Part shown: one piece after another, positions 53,392 to 60,949 of the stretch | How the letters are laid out: each line of letters begins with the position of its first letter | How positions within the stretch are numbered: position 1 is the first letter of the stretch | NCBI GenBank assembly: GCA_963754305.1 | Contig: CAVWFR010000024.1 | Coordinates: 124,001-188,000 of the forward strand | DNA from: DATEDA01 sp963754305 | GTDB taxonomy: Bacteria; Pseudomonadota; Gammaproteobacteria; Burkholderiales; SG8-39 | DNA length: 64,000 bases | Direction of reading: 5' to 3' | The notes under the pieces: generated by a model | Told to the model about the DNA's origin: nothing | Database searches by the model: none | What the model saw: the letters and a program-made list of their open reading frames with translations, nothing else | Program-made: the position numbers and the translations under genes

Positions 53392-54156
53392 TCAGCGCAC
53401 GGGCATCGACTTGCTCATGCGTTCGACGATGTCGGGCGGCACGAAGTTCACGAGCTCGGTGCTCTCGGCCTCGACCAGAGCGACGTAGCGCTTCACCACC
53501 TCGTCCGGGTTCATCTGCCCGACGGTGATGCGCTGCAGGAGCTGGTCCATGACCGCCGCGTCCTCGGGCGCAGCGGTCTTGCGATCGAACCAGTCGCCGG
53601 GATTGTTGGCCATGCGGTCGTTGAAGCCGGTGGCATAGGGCCCCGGATTGATGAGGCACACGTCCACGCCGAACATCTTCAGCTCGGCGCGCAAAGCCGT
53701 GCCGAACGCCTGGATGGCGTGCTTGGTCATGGTGTAGGGCCCGGAGCCAACGCCCGCGCGCACGCCGCCGATCGAGGACACGATGATGATCCGGCCGGCG
53801 CGCTTCCTGCGCATCTTTTGCGCTACGCGCTGCGTGACGGCCACTGTGCCGAATACGTTCACCTCGAACACCGCGCGCAGGCGTTCCAGGGGAATCAGCG
53901 AGAGCGGCCCCGTCTGACCCACGGCGGCGTTGGCGATGAAGACGTCGGGGTCCCACTGGTCCACCTTCCCCACGTCCTCGGGTACGGTGATGTCGAGCTT
54001 GACGACGGTGAGCTTCGGCTCGGCCTTGGCGAGGTCCGCCGCCTGCTGGTCGTTCAGCACTGCGGCGATCACCTTGTGACCGCGCTGGGCGAGTTGGATG
54101 GCGGCGCCGCGGCCGAAGCCGCTCCCCGCGCCCGTGATGAGTACAGTCTTGGGCAT
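53392..54156 (-). CDS. Short-chain dehydrogenase/reductase (SDR)
   Basis: A 254-residue classical SDR. I chose ATG 54156 (MPKTVLITGAGSGFGRGAAI), which follows GAGGAGGAG; the open frame extends 17 codons further without conserved sequence. Motifs: TGAGSGFG, an NAA variant of the NNAG motif (FIANAAVG, about residue 80), Ser in IIIVSSIGG and YTMTK as the catalytic Tyr-x3-Lys. The C-terminal half (LINPGPYATGFNDRMANNPG) resembles SDRs acting on hydrophobic ketones or steroids. It is flanked by relics; no pathway can be assigned. Confidence 0.9.
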   Translation of the reverse strand: MPKTVLITGAGSGFGRGAAIQLAQRGHKVIAAVLNDQQAADLAKAEPKLTVVKLDITVPEDVGKVDQWDPDVFIANAAVGQTGPLSLIPLERLRAVFEVNVFGTVAVTQRVAQKMRRKRAGRIIIVSSIGGVRAGVGSGPYTMTKHAIQAFGTALRAELKMFGVDVCLINPGPYATGFNDRMANNPGDWFDRKTAAPEDAAVMDQLLQRITVGQMNPDEVVKRYVALVEAESTELVNFVPPDIVERMSKSMPVR

Positions 54157-54221
54157 GCCGTCTCCTCCTCGATTCGATGAGTACCTCTTGAAGCTCCGCG
54201 CGCACACGGGCTCGGATTCTA

Positions 54222-54467
54222 AAGTGGCACATCAGGACGTGCGAGGAGGTCACCCTCTCTATCTTCTCGCAGCGCCCGAACAAGCAGACCGGGCCGGTCG
54301 AGGACCAGTACCTCTACAGCGTGAAAGGGCCGCGCAGGCTTTGGCGGGAGATCGACTTCGGCAACCTCGACGACGTGGACGCCGTCGCCGCTTTCGAGCG
54401 GTTCGAGATGCGACGCTCGATATCGAAGACCGGCGTTTTCCAGCCCATCGACCCACTTGCGGCGTAG
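54222..54467 (+). pseudogene. Unidentified coding remnant (C-terminal part)
   Basis: The plus-strand frame ending at TAG 54467 has strongly protein-like composition: EEVTLSIFSQRPNKQTGPVE, DQYLYSVKGPRRLWREIDFG, VAAFERFEMRRSISKTGVFQ. I do not recognise the family with confidence. There is no start codon or ribosome site before it and the frame is closed upstream, so it is likely the 3' end of a truncated gene. It is divergent from the SDR at 53392. Confidence 0.45.
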
Positions 54468-55184
54468 TAGGGCCAGCGCGATCCAGTGGGCAGCGCGCAG
54501 GTCAACCCTCGCCTACCTCGTCGCCGCGAAGTAGGAAACTCCTAAATTGACCGGCGCGAGCGCGGGCATTTACAGTGAACCGAGCCCGGCTGATCAACCG
54601 AGCGAGCGGCGCCCGAGGTGTTTGCCGCACACTGACCACGATCCACGTGGACTGGAGGTGCACATGGCTGACCTGAATCCTACCCCGCGACCTGCGGCTT
54701 CACGAACCTGCTCGCTGCACGCGATCGCTCGACCACCTTGGCGAAATGATCGACCTGCTCCGACTGGCGCTTCACGGCCTCCGAACGACCGGTAGCGCGG
54801 TGACGCCGAGGAATGGTCGATCCGCTGCTCGCCGTCGCCGCCGAAGTGGCGGATCTTCAAGAAAGCAGTCGCGGGCCTGACACGCGGCGGCGCGAGGCTG
54901 CTCGGTTGATAGGTACACATATGGGTAGCGCCTAACGCTCCTCGCCAGACCTCATATTTATCAGGTAGGTAGGCGATTATTCTGGCCGGAGAGGGAGGGA
55001 TTTGGTGACGTACCGCGACCCGGCGCGCCGGCACTGCGCACCGGCGCGCCTTTCGAATACCTTGTGCGAGCCAAGCAGTTGGCTCGCCCCTCTGCGATGA
55101 ATCAATGAACTACGAGATCGGAATTTGGGACACTCGGGCGATTTGAGACAGCGACTTTTTCGCCCTCGCCCAAGTGATTGATTT
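54468..55184. other. Gene-free stretch next to the tRNA-Pro 3' end
   Basis: These 717 bases carry short frames on both strands but nothing with domain-like sequence or a sound ribosome site. A stretch on the plus strand near 54650 (GGAGG then ATG at 54664) reads MADLNPTPRPAASRTCSLHA but soon loses protein-like character. The position at the 3' side of a tRNA gene fits decayed integrated DNA; no integrase gene is recognisable. Confidence 0.4.
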
Positions 55185-55261
55185 TGGTCGGGGCGAAGTG
55201 ATTCGAACACTCGACCCCCTGCACCCCATGCAGGTGCGCTACCAGGCTGCGCTACGCCCCG
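55185..55261 (-). tRNA. tRNA-Pro (anticodon GGG), CCA encoded
   Basis: The 77 bases fold as a complete tRNA on the minus strand. The acceptor stem is CGGGGCG with CGCCCCG, the D-arm GCGCAGCCTGGTAGCGC, the anticodon stem CCTGC with GCAGG enclosing loop ATGGGGT, and the T-arm loop contains TTCGAAT. The discriminator base is A and CCA is encoded. The anticodon GGG reads the proline codons CCC and CCT. It is the last member of the thrS-to-merR block on this strand, 71 bases downstream of the merR-type gene, as in many betaproteobacteria. Confidence 0.95.
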
Positions 55262-55332
55262 ACCGGAACGCTGATTATAGGTGGGAAGAACCCCCGGGTC
55301 ACCCCGACGTTCGCCGGAGCGTCCAGCCCGCC

Positions 55333-55722
55333 TCAGCTCAGGTAATCGATGACGTTCGTCAGCTCGCGCCGAATGCGCGCGAGGTCGGTCGGCCCGCGGG
55401 CGACCTGGATCTCGGGCTTCGGATGATTGCCGCGCTCGCGCGCCGACTCGTCGAGTCGGTTGCGCGCACCGCTGATGGTGAAACCCTGCTCGTACAACAG
55501 CTCGCGGATGCGCCGGATCAGCAGCACCTCGTGATGCTGGTAGTAGCGCCGGTTGCCGCGGCGCTTGACGGGTTTGAGCTGGGTGAACTCCTGCTCCCAG
55601 TAGCGCAACACGTGCGGCTTCACGCCGCACAGCTCGCTCACCTCACCGATCGTGAAGTAGCGCTTCGCCGGGATCGGCGGAAGGCTAACCTTCGCTGCCC
55701 TGTTGTTCGCTGTGGTTTCCAC
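55333..55722 (-). CDS. MerR-family transcriptional regulator downstream of ihfA
   Basis: A 129-residue protein with an N-terminal MerR winged helix (RYFTIGEVSELCGVKPHVLR; YWEQEFTQLKPVKRRGNRRY) and a short coiled-coil tail. There is no cysteine-rich or large effector domain, so it is a short MerR form. It overlaps the end of ihfA by 38 bases in another frame, which is a conserved arrangement after ihfA in beta- and gammaproteobacteria. Its target is unknown. Confidence 0.93.
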   Translation of the reverse strand: METTANNRAAKVSLPPIPAKRYFTIGEVSELCGVKPHVLRYWEQEFTQLKPVKRRGNRRYYQHHEVLLIRRIRELLYEQGFTISGARNRLDESARERGNHPKPEIQVARGPTDLARIRRELTNVIDYLS

Positions 55723-56008
55723 CGTGAGCCTGCTCGACGAGCGCCTTCAGCTTCTGGCTGGCGTGAAAGGTGACGACTCGGCGGGCGGTGATCGGAATCT
55801 CCTCGCCGGTCTTGGGGTTACGGCCGGGGCGCTGCGGTTTGTCCCGGAGCTGGAAGTTGCCGAAGCCGGACAGCTTCACGCTCTCCCCGGTTTCCAGGGC
55901 GACCCGGATCTCCTCGAAGAAGGCCTCCACCATGTCCTTGGCTTCGCGCTTGTTGAGGCCGACTTTCTCGAACAGCATGTCGGCCAGCTCGGCCTTGGTG
56001 AGGGTCAT
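55685..56008 (-). CDS. ihfA: Integration host factor subunit alpha
   Basis: A 107-residue DNA-bending protein of the HU/IHF family. The N-terminal helices read LTKAELADMLFEKVGLNKRE. The signature FGNFQLRDKPQRPGRNPKTG contains the beta-arm with the intercalating Pro (RPGRNP), followed by GEEIPITARRVVTFHASQKL. IhfA pairs with IhfB and bends specific DNA sites for transcription, recombination and replication control. The position directly after pheT (nine-base gap) is the classical one. Confidence 0.97.
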   Translation of the reverse strand: MTLTKAELADMLFEKVGLNKREAKDMVEAFFEEIRVALETGESVKLSGFGNFQLRDKPQRPGRNPKTGEEIPITARRVVTFHASQKLKALVEQAHGGNHSEQQGSEG

Positions 56009-56017
56009 CCGGTCTCC

Positions 56018-58414
56018 CTAGCTGCGTCGTTCTGCGCCGAATCGATCCGCAAGGAGCTGCGCGAGGTCCCCCATGGCGGCGTCCACTTCGGCATCTGTAA
56101 GTGTGCGAGCAGTATCTTGCATAACTACCCGAAACGCAAGGCTTTTTCTCCCTTTGATCGCACTTTCTCCACGGTAAAGGTCGAACAGCCGGACATCCTG
56201 GACGAGCCCCGGACGACCTGTTTTCAGGCACTCGAGGAGGGCACCTGCGGGGATCGCTTCGTCGACCACGACCGCAAGGTCCCGGATGACAGCGGGGAAC
56301 TTCGAGACTTCGGTGTACCGGGGCAGCGGTACCGTCAGGAGCGGGTCGCAGGCGAGCTCGAGCGCCACTGCGGGGGCGGGCAGGCCGTACTTCTGCTGCC
56401 ACGCTGGATGGAGCTCTCCGAGCCACCCGACGTCTAAACCAGCCACTTGGATCCGGGCCGCCCGGCCGGGATGCAGCGCCGGGTGAGCCGCCCTGACGAA
56501 GTGCGCCTCCCGCGGCGCGAGCAGGGCTTCCACATCGCCCTTGAGATCGAAGAAGTCCACCGGCTTCCTGGAGACGCTCCACTGCTCCTCGAGCGCCGTG
56601 CCGTAGGCGATCGCGCCGACATGCATCGGCTGGCTCACCCCGGCGACGTCCAGATCGCCGTCGAGGACGCGCGGATCCCGGGCAAACACGCGGCCGACCT
56701 CGAACACCCGGACGCGCGAAAGCTTGCGGTTGAGGTTGTAGCGGACGTTCGCGACCAGCCCGCCGAGCAGCGTCGAGCGCATCACCGCGAGCTGGCTCGC
56801 GATCGGGTTGAGCAGCCGGATCGGATTCGCGTTGCCGGCGAAATCCTGCTCCCACGCGGCGTCGACGAAGCTGAAGTTCACCACCTCGTCGTAACCGGCC
56901 GCCGCGAGCTGCGCGCGCAGATCGTGCAGGGAGCGTCGCGTCTCGGGCTGCGCGCGCATCACCGCCGGCGCCACGGGCGGACGCACGGGAATGCGGTCGA
57001 ACCCATGGACTCTTGCGACCTCTTCTATCAGGTCCTCCTCGATTTCGATGTCGAAGCGGTACGACGGCGGCGTGACGACGAACACCTCATTGCCCGCGCG
57101 CCCCTCCCGTACCAACGCGAGGCCGAGTCGCTTGAAGATGTCGGCGATCTCGTCGGGGGGGACCGCAATGCCGATGATCCTCCGCGCTCGCGTGACGCGC
57201 ATGCGCACGGGCTTGCGCTCGGGCAGCCGCGCGACCGTGTCCACGGTCGGGCCCGGCTCGCCCCCGCAGATGGCGAGAATCAGCGCCGTCGCGCGCTCGA
57301 TCCCCTGCACCTCGTTGTCGAAGTCGACACCGCGCTCGAACCGGTGCGAGGCATCGCTCGCGAAGTTGTAGCGCCGCGCGCGGCCGGCAATCGCCGCCGG
57401 GAAGAAGAATGCCGATTCGAGGAAGACGTGACGCGTTTCGAGATCGGCCTTGGTGCTCTCGCCGCCCATGATGCCGGCCAGCCCGATCGGCCCGCTCGCA
57501 TCGGTGATCGCGAGGACATCCCGGTGGACGGGGACGGTCATCTCGTTCAGCAGCTCGACCGTCTCGCCGTCGCGGCCCCAGCGAACGTCGAGGCCGCCGG
57601 ACAGCTTGTCGAGATCGTAGACGTGAAGCGGGCGTCCCATCTCGAGCATCACATAGTTCGTGACGTCGACCAGCGCCGAGATCGACCGCTGGCCCGCGCG
57701 TTCCAGGCGGCGCTTCATCCACTCGGGAGTAGGCGCCGCGGCGTTCACGTTGCGGATCACGCGCGCGGCGAAGCGGCCGCAACCTTCGGGATCGGAGAGC
57801 TTCACCGGGAAGGTCGCATCGTTCCGCGAGGGGACCGGTGTTGTCTCGGGCGGCACAAGCGGCGCGCCCGTCAACGCCGAGACCTCGCGTGCGACGCCGA
57901 GGACCGACAGGCAGTCGGCGCGGTTCGGCGTCAGCTTGATCGTGAGGATCCGGTCGTCCAGCGCGAGCACCTCGCGGAGATCGTGGCCGACCGGCGCGTC
58001 GGCGGGCAATGCGAGCAGGCCGGCGTGGTCGTCGGACAGCCCCAGCTCCCGCGCCGAGCAGAGCATCCCGTGCGACTCGACTCCGCGGACGGCGGCCTGC
58101 TTGATCGTCAGGCCCGGGAGCTCGGCCCCGACGAGCGCACAAGGCGCCTTCATTCCGGCTACGACATTCGGCGCGCCGCAGACGATCGAGCGTAGTACAC
58201 CCTCCCCCGTATCGACCGTGCAGACGGTCAGCTTGTCGGCGTTGGGATGCCTGGCGACCTCCAGCACCTGCGCGACCACGACCTTCTCGAACTGCGGCGC
58301 GACCGGGACGATCGCTTCGACCTCGAGGCCGGACATGGTGAGCAGGTGCGCGAGCGCCTCGGTGGTCAACGTGGGGTCGACCATCGTGCGGAGCCAGCTC
58401 TCGGGGAATTGCAT
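56018..58414 (-). CDS. pheT: Phenylalanine-tRNA ligase beta subunit
   Basis: A 798-residue beta subunit of the (alpha-beta)2 enzyme that charges tRNA-Phe. An N-terminal tRNA-binding domain (residues about 39-150; VVAQVLEVARHPNADKLTVC) is followed by the B3/B4 editing domain (about 200-390), the B5 domain (RRIIGIAVPPDEIADIFKRL, about 410-480), the catalytic-like core and the ferredoxin-fold anticodon-binding domain (YTEVSKFPAVIRDLAVVVDE onward, about 705-798). Length is normal. It follows pheS by ten bases. Confidence 0.97.
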   Translation of the reverse strand: MQFPESWLRTMVDPTLTTEALAHLLTMSGLEVEAIVPVAPQFEKVVVAQVLEVARHPNADKLTVCTVDTGEGVLRSIVCGAPNVVAGMKAPCALVGAELPGLTIKQAAVRGVESHGMLCSARELGLSDDHAGLLALPADAPVGHDLREVLALDDRILTIKLTPNRADCLSVLGVAREVSALTGAPLVPPETTPVPSRNDATFPVKLSDPEGCGRFAARVIRNVNAAAPTPEWMKRRLERAGQRSISALVDVTNYVMLEMGRPLHVYDLDKLSGGLDVRWGRDGETVELLNEMTVPVHRDVLAITDASGPIGLAGIMGGESTKADLETRHVFLESAFFFPAAIAGRARRYNFASDASHRFERGVDFDNEVQGIERATALILAICGGEPGPTVDTVARLPERKPVRMRVTRARRIIGIAVPPDEIADIFKRLGLALVREGRAGNEVFVVTPPSYRFDIEIEEDLIEEVARVHGFDRIPVRPPVAPAVMRAQPETRRSLHDLRAQLAAAGYDEVVNFSFVDAAWEQDFAGNANPIRLLNPIASQLAVMRSTLLGGLVANVRYNLNRKLSRVRVFEVGRVFARDPRVLDGDLDVAGVSQPMHVGAIAYGTALEEQWSVSRKPVDFFDLKGDVEALLAPREAHFVRAAHPALHPGRAARIQVAGLDVGWLGELHPAWQQKYGLPAPAVALELACDPLLTVPLPRYTEVSKFPAVIRDLAVVVDEAIPAGALLECLKTGRPGLVQDVRLFDLYRGESAIKGRKSLAFRVVMQDTARTLTDAEVDAAMGDLAQLLADRFGAERRS

Positions 58415-58424
58415 CGCGCGTCGC

Positions 58425-59456
58425 TCAGGCGAATTGACGGAGGAAGCGCAGGTCGCCGTCGAAGAACAGGCGCAGGTCGTTGATCCCGTAGCGGAGCATC
58501 GTCAGGCGCTCCAGCCCCGAGCCGAACGCGAAGCCGGTATAGCGCTCGGGGTCGAGGCCGAAGTTGCGCACCACCGTCGGATGCACCTGTCCGGCGCCCG
58601 AGATCTCGAGCCAGCGGCCGTCCTTGAACGCCATGTCGATCTCGGCCGAGGGTTCGGTGAACGGGAAGAACGACGGCCGGAAACGCACGCGCAGATCGTC
58701 GGTCTCGAAGAACCGCCGCAGGAAATCGGTGTAGACCCCCTTCAGGTCGGCGAAGCTGATGTCCTCGCCGATCCAGAGGCCCTCGACCTGATGAAACATC
58801 GGCGAGTGGGTGGCGTCACTGTCCACCCGGTAGGTGCGGCCGGGCGCGATGACCTTGATGGGGGGTACTTCCGCCGCCTGGCCGAACCGTTGCACCCACA
58901 CCCGCGCATAACGGACCTGCATCGGGCTCGTGTGGGTGCGCAGCAGGAGCGGCAGGCCGCCGGCGTCCTTCTCGTCGACGTAGAACGTGTCCTGCATCGA
59001 CCGCGCCGGGTGGTTCTCGGGGTTGTTCAGCGCGGTGAAGTTGTACCAGTCGTTCTCGATCTCCGGACCGTCGGCGACGTCGAACCCGACCGAGCGGAAG
59101 ATCGCCTCGACCCGCTGCCAGGTGCGGACGATGGGGTGGATGCTGCCGCGCCCGCGCGAGCGTCCGGGGAGCGTGACGTCGAGCGCTTCCTCGGCGAGCC
59201 GGGCATCGAGCCTCGCGCTCGCGATCCCCGCGCGGCGGACCTCGAGCAGGCGCTCGATCTCGTCCTTCGCGGCATTGATCCGGCTGCCGCGATCGCGCTT
59301 CTCCTCCGGTGCCAGCTTCCCGAGCCCCTTGAGAAGCTCGGTCAGCACACCCTGCTTGCCGAGGTAACGCGCTTTCGCGTTCTCCAGCCGCGGGAGATCG
59401 TCGATCGCGGCGAACTGCGACGCCGCTTCGGCGACGATGGCGTCGACGTCTTGCAT
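58425..59456 (-). CDS. pheS: Phenylalanine-tRNA ligase alpha subunit
   Basis: A 343-residue catalytic subunit. The start is taken at ATG 59456 (MQDVDAIVAEAASQF), since the longer open frame adds only a Pro/Arg-rich segment. An N-terminal coiled coil (about residues 1-90) precedes the class II core. Motif 2 is HTSPMQVRYA with RTYRVDSDATHSPMFHQVEG, and motif 3 is GLERLTMLRYGINDLR. GFAFGSGLERL includes the phenylalanine pocket region. It is co-transcribed with pheT. Confidence 0.96.
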   Translation of the reverse strand: MQDVDAIVAEAASQFAAIDDLPRLENAKARYLGKQGVLTELLKGLGKLAPEEKRDRGSRINAAKDEIERLLEVRRAGIASARLDARLAEEALDVTLPGRSRGRGSIHPIVRTWQRVEAIFRSVGFDVADGPEIENDWYNFTALNNPENHPARSMQDTFYVDEKDAGGLPLLLRTHTSPMQVRYARVWVQRFGQAAEVPPIKVIAPGRTYRVDSDATHSPMFHQVEGLWIGEDISFADLKGVYTDFLRRFFETDDLRVRFRPSFFPFTEPSAEIDMAFKDGRWLEISGAGQVHPTVVRNFGLDPERYTGFAFGSGLERLTMLRYGINDLRLFFDGDLRFLRQFA

Positions 59457-59472
59457 CGCGCGAGGAGCCCGC

Positions 59473-59490
59473 GGCGCCCGGCGGGGCGCC
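59473..59490 (-). promoter_or_regulatory. GC-rich hairpin between rplT and pheS
   Basis: GGCGCCC and GGGCGCC pair over seven bases with a 4-base loop in the 54-base gap between the rplT stop and the pheS start. No T-tract follows, so it is not a terminator by itself. It may adjust relative expression of the ribosomal-protein and synthetase genes or protect the mRNA end. Confidence 0.45.
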
Positions 59491-59510
59491 AATGTGCCCG
59501 GACCGCTGCC

Positions 59511-59873
59511 TCAGCCCGCGCCGAGCTGCGCCTTGGCCGCCTCCGCGAGCTTCGCGAACGCGGCCTTGTCGGCGACGGCGAGGTCGGCCAGCATCTTGCG
59601 GTCGATCTCGATCGCCGCCTTCTTGAGGCCGTTCATGAATACGCTATAGCTCATGCCGGACTGTCGGGCGGCGGCGTTGATGCGTGCGATCCAAAGCGCG
59701 CGGAACTCGCGCTTGCGGACGCGGCGGTCGCGGTAGGCGTACTGCCCCGCCTTCATGACCGCCTGCTTGGCGACGCGGAAGACGTTCCCCCGCCGGCCGC
59801 GGAATCCCTTCGCCTTGGCGATGACCTTCTTGTGCTTGGCGTGTGCGGTGACGCCGCGTTTTACGCGTGGCAT
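59511..59873 (-). CDS. rplT: 50S ribosomal protein L20
   Basis: A 120-residue basic protein with the typical start PRVKRGVTAHAKHKKVIAKA, then KGFRGRRGNVFRVAKQAVMK and IARINAAARQSGMSYSVFMN. It binds 23S rRNA early in assembly of the large subunit. In enterobacteria L20 also represses its own operon by binding the leader before rpmI; the hairpin at 60106 is in the corresponding place here. It lies 11 bases after rpmI. Confidence 0.98.
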   Translation of the reverse strand: MPRVKRGVTAHAKHKKVIAKAKGFRGRRGNVFRVAKQAVMKAGQYAYRDRRVRKREFRALWIARINAAARQSGMSYSVFMNGLKKAAIEIDRKMLADLAVADKAAFAKLAEAAKAQLGAG

Positions 59874-59884
59874 GGTCGATTTCC

Positions 59885-60082
59885 TCAGGCGTTCGGCAGC
59901 ATTGCGCGGATCGCGCGCTTGTCGGCGTCGTGCACGTTGGTGGTGCCGCGGAGGTGGCGCTTCCGCTTGGTCGACTTCTTGGTGAGGATGTGGCGCAGGA
60001 ACGCCCGCGAGCGTTTGATTCCGCCGCCCTTCTGGATGCGGAAACGCTTCGCGGCGCTCTTCTTCGTCTTGAGCTTGGGCAT
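59885..60082 (-). CDS. rpmI: 50S ribosomal protein L35
   Basis: A 65-residue basic protein: PKLKTKKSAAKRFRIQKGGG, then IKRSRAFLRHILTKKSTKRK. Size and sequence are typical of L35. The ATG at 60082 follows CAGGAG. It is the gene between infC and rplT in the standard order. Confidence 0.98.
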   Translation of the reverse strand: MPKLKTKKSAAKRFRIQKGGGIKRSRAFLRHILTKKSTKRKRHLRGTTNVHDADKRAIRAMLPNA

Positions 60083-60105
60083 GACTACTCCTGGTAGATA
60101 TTGAA

Positions 60106-60123
60106 CAAGGGGCAGGCCCCTTG
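60106..60123 (-). promoter_or_regulatory. Hairpin in the rpmI leader (possible L20 control site)
   Basis: CAAGGGG and CCCCTTG pair over seven bases around a 4-base loop, 23 bases upstream of the rpmI ATG, in the 151-base gap between infC and rpmI. In enterobacteria, L20 represses rpmI-rplT by binding structures in this leader. That this hairpin is the equivalent is inference from position only. Confidence 0.4.
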
Positions 60124-60233
60124 CAGATCCCTCGAGCTACGGCTTTCGCCCGATCGATCCAACGCCGGGTGGCTCCGGGAGGAGCGCTTCAAAACCACGG
60201 CACCGCTTGTTTTGCCCACGCGAGCGGGCGGCG

Positions 60234-60863
60234 TTACGAGGCGCTCGACCCACCTTCCGCCGGGGCCGGAGACGCTTGTGCTTCCTCGAGCTTGGGCTCC
60301 TTCCTGATCTCTTTCTTCTCGTCCTTCTTGTCTTCTTTCTTCTTCCCCTTCTTCGCCCCGAGGACCATGATCATCTGCCGGCCCTCCATCTTGGGGAACT
60401 GCTCCACGATGCCATAGGGCTCGAGGTCGTTCCTCACCCGCTCGAGGAGGCGTATGCCGAATTCCTGGTGCGCCATCTCGCGGCCGCGGAAGCGCAGCGT
60501 GATCTTGGTCTTGTCCCCCTCCTCGAGGAACCGAATCAGGTTGCGCAGCTTGATCTGGTAGTCACCCTCGTCGGTGCCGGGCCGGAACTTGATTTCCTTG
60601 ACCTGGATCTGCTTCTGCTTGAGCTTCGCCTCGTGCGCCTTTTTCTGCTCGCGGTACTTGAACTTCCCGTAGTCCATCAGCTTGCACACCGGCGGCTGCG
60701 CCGTCGGTGCAATCTCGACGAGGTCCACGTCGCGCTCCTCCGCCATCTTCAGCGCGTCCCGCGTGGCGACGATTCCGAGCTGCTCCCCGTCCTCCGCGAC
60801 CAACCTCACTTCCGGCGCGGTGATCTCGCCGTTCAGGCGCTGCGCCCTGTTCTCTGTTGCGAT
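60234..60863 (-). CDS. infC: Translation initiation factor IF-3 (apparent ATC start)
   Basis: A 209-residue factor that controls initiator-tRNA and start-codon selection on the 30S subunit. The protein begins IATENRAQRLNGEITAPEVR with ATC at 60863. Six bases upstream lies GGAGG, and no ATG or GTG occurs between it and this codon, so the ribosome site decides a non-standard start. IF-3 discriminates against such codons, which gives autoregulation; E. coli uses ATT for the same purpose. The N-domain spans residues 1-80 and the C-domain has IKFRPGTDEGDYQIKLRNLI. The last 40 residues form a Lys/Glu-rich tail ending in Pro/Ala/Ser, longer than in E. coli. Confidence 0.93.
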   Translation of the reverse strand: MATENRAQRLNGEITAPEVRLVAEDGEQLGIVATRDALKMAEERDVDLVEIAPTAQPPVCKLMDYGKFKYREQKKAHEAKLKQKQIQVKEIKFRPGTDEGDYQIKLRNLIRFLEEGDKTKITLRFRGREMAHQEFGIRLLERVRNDLEPYGIVEQFPKMEGRQMIMVLGAKKGKKKEDKKDEKKEIRKEPKLEEAQASPAPAEGGSSAS

Positions 60864-60949
60864 GTGATACCTCCTGTCGGGTCCTGCGTCCCCTGGATCA
60901 GGGGAATATACAAGGGGGAGCGCCCTCTTGCGTTACGCGGGACGAAAAA

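Noticed and set aside
60083..60233. Hairpin at 60106-60123 as a transcription terminator after infC
   Set aside because: No T-tract follows on the minus strand, and rpmI follows in the conserved order, so a leader-control role is more likely.
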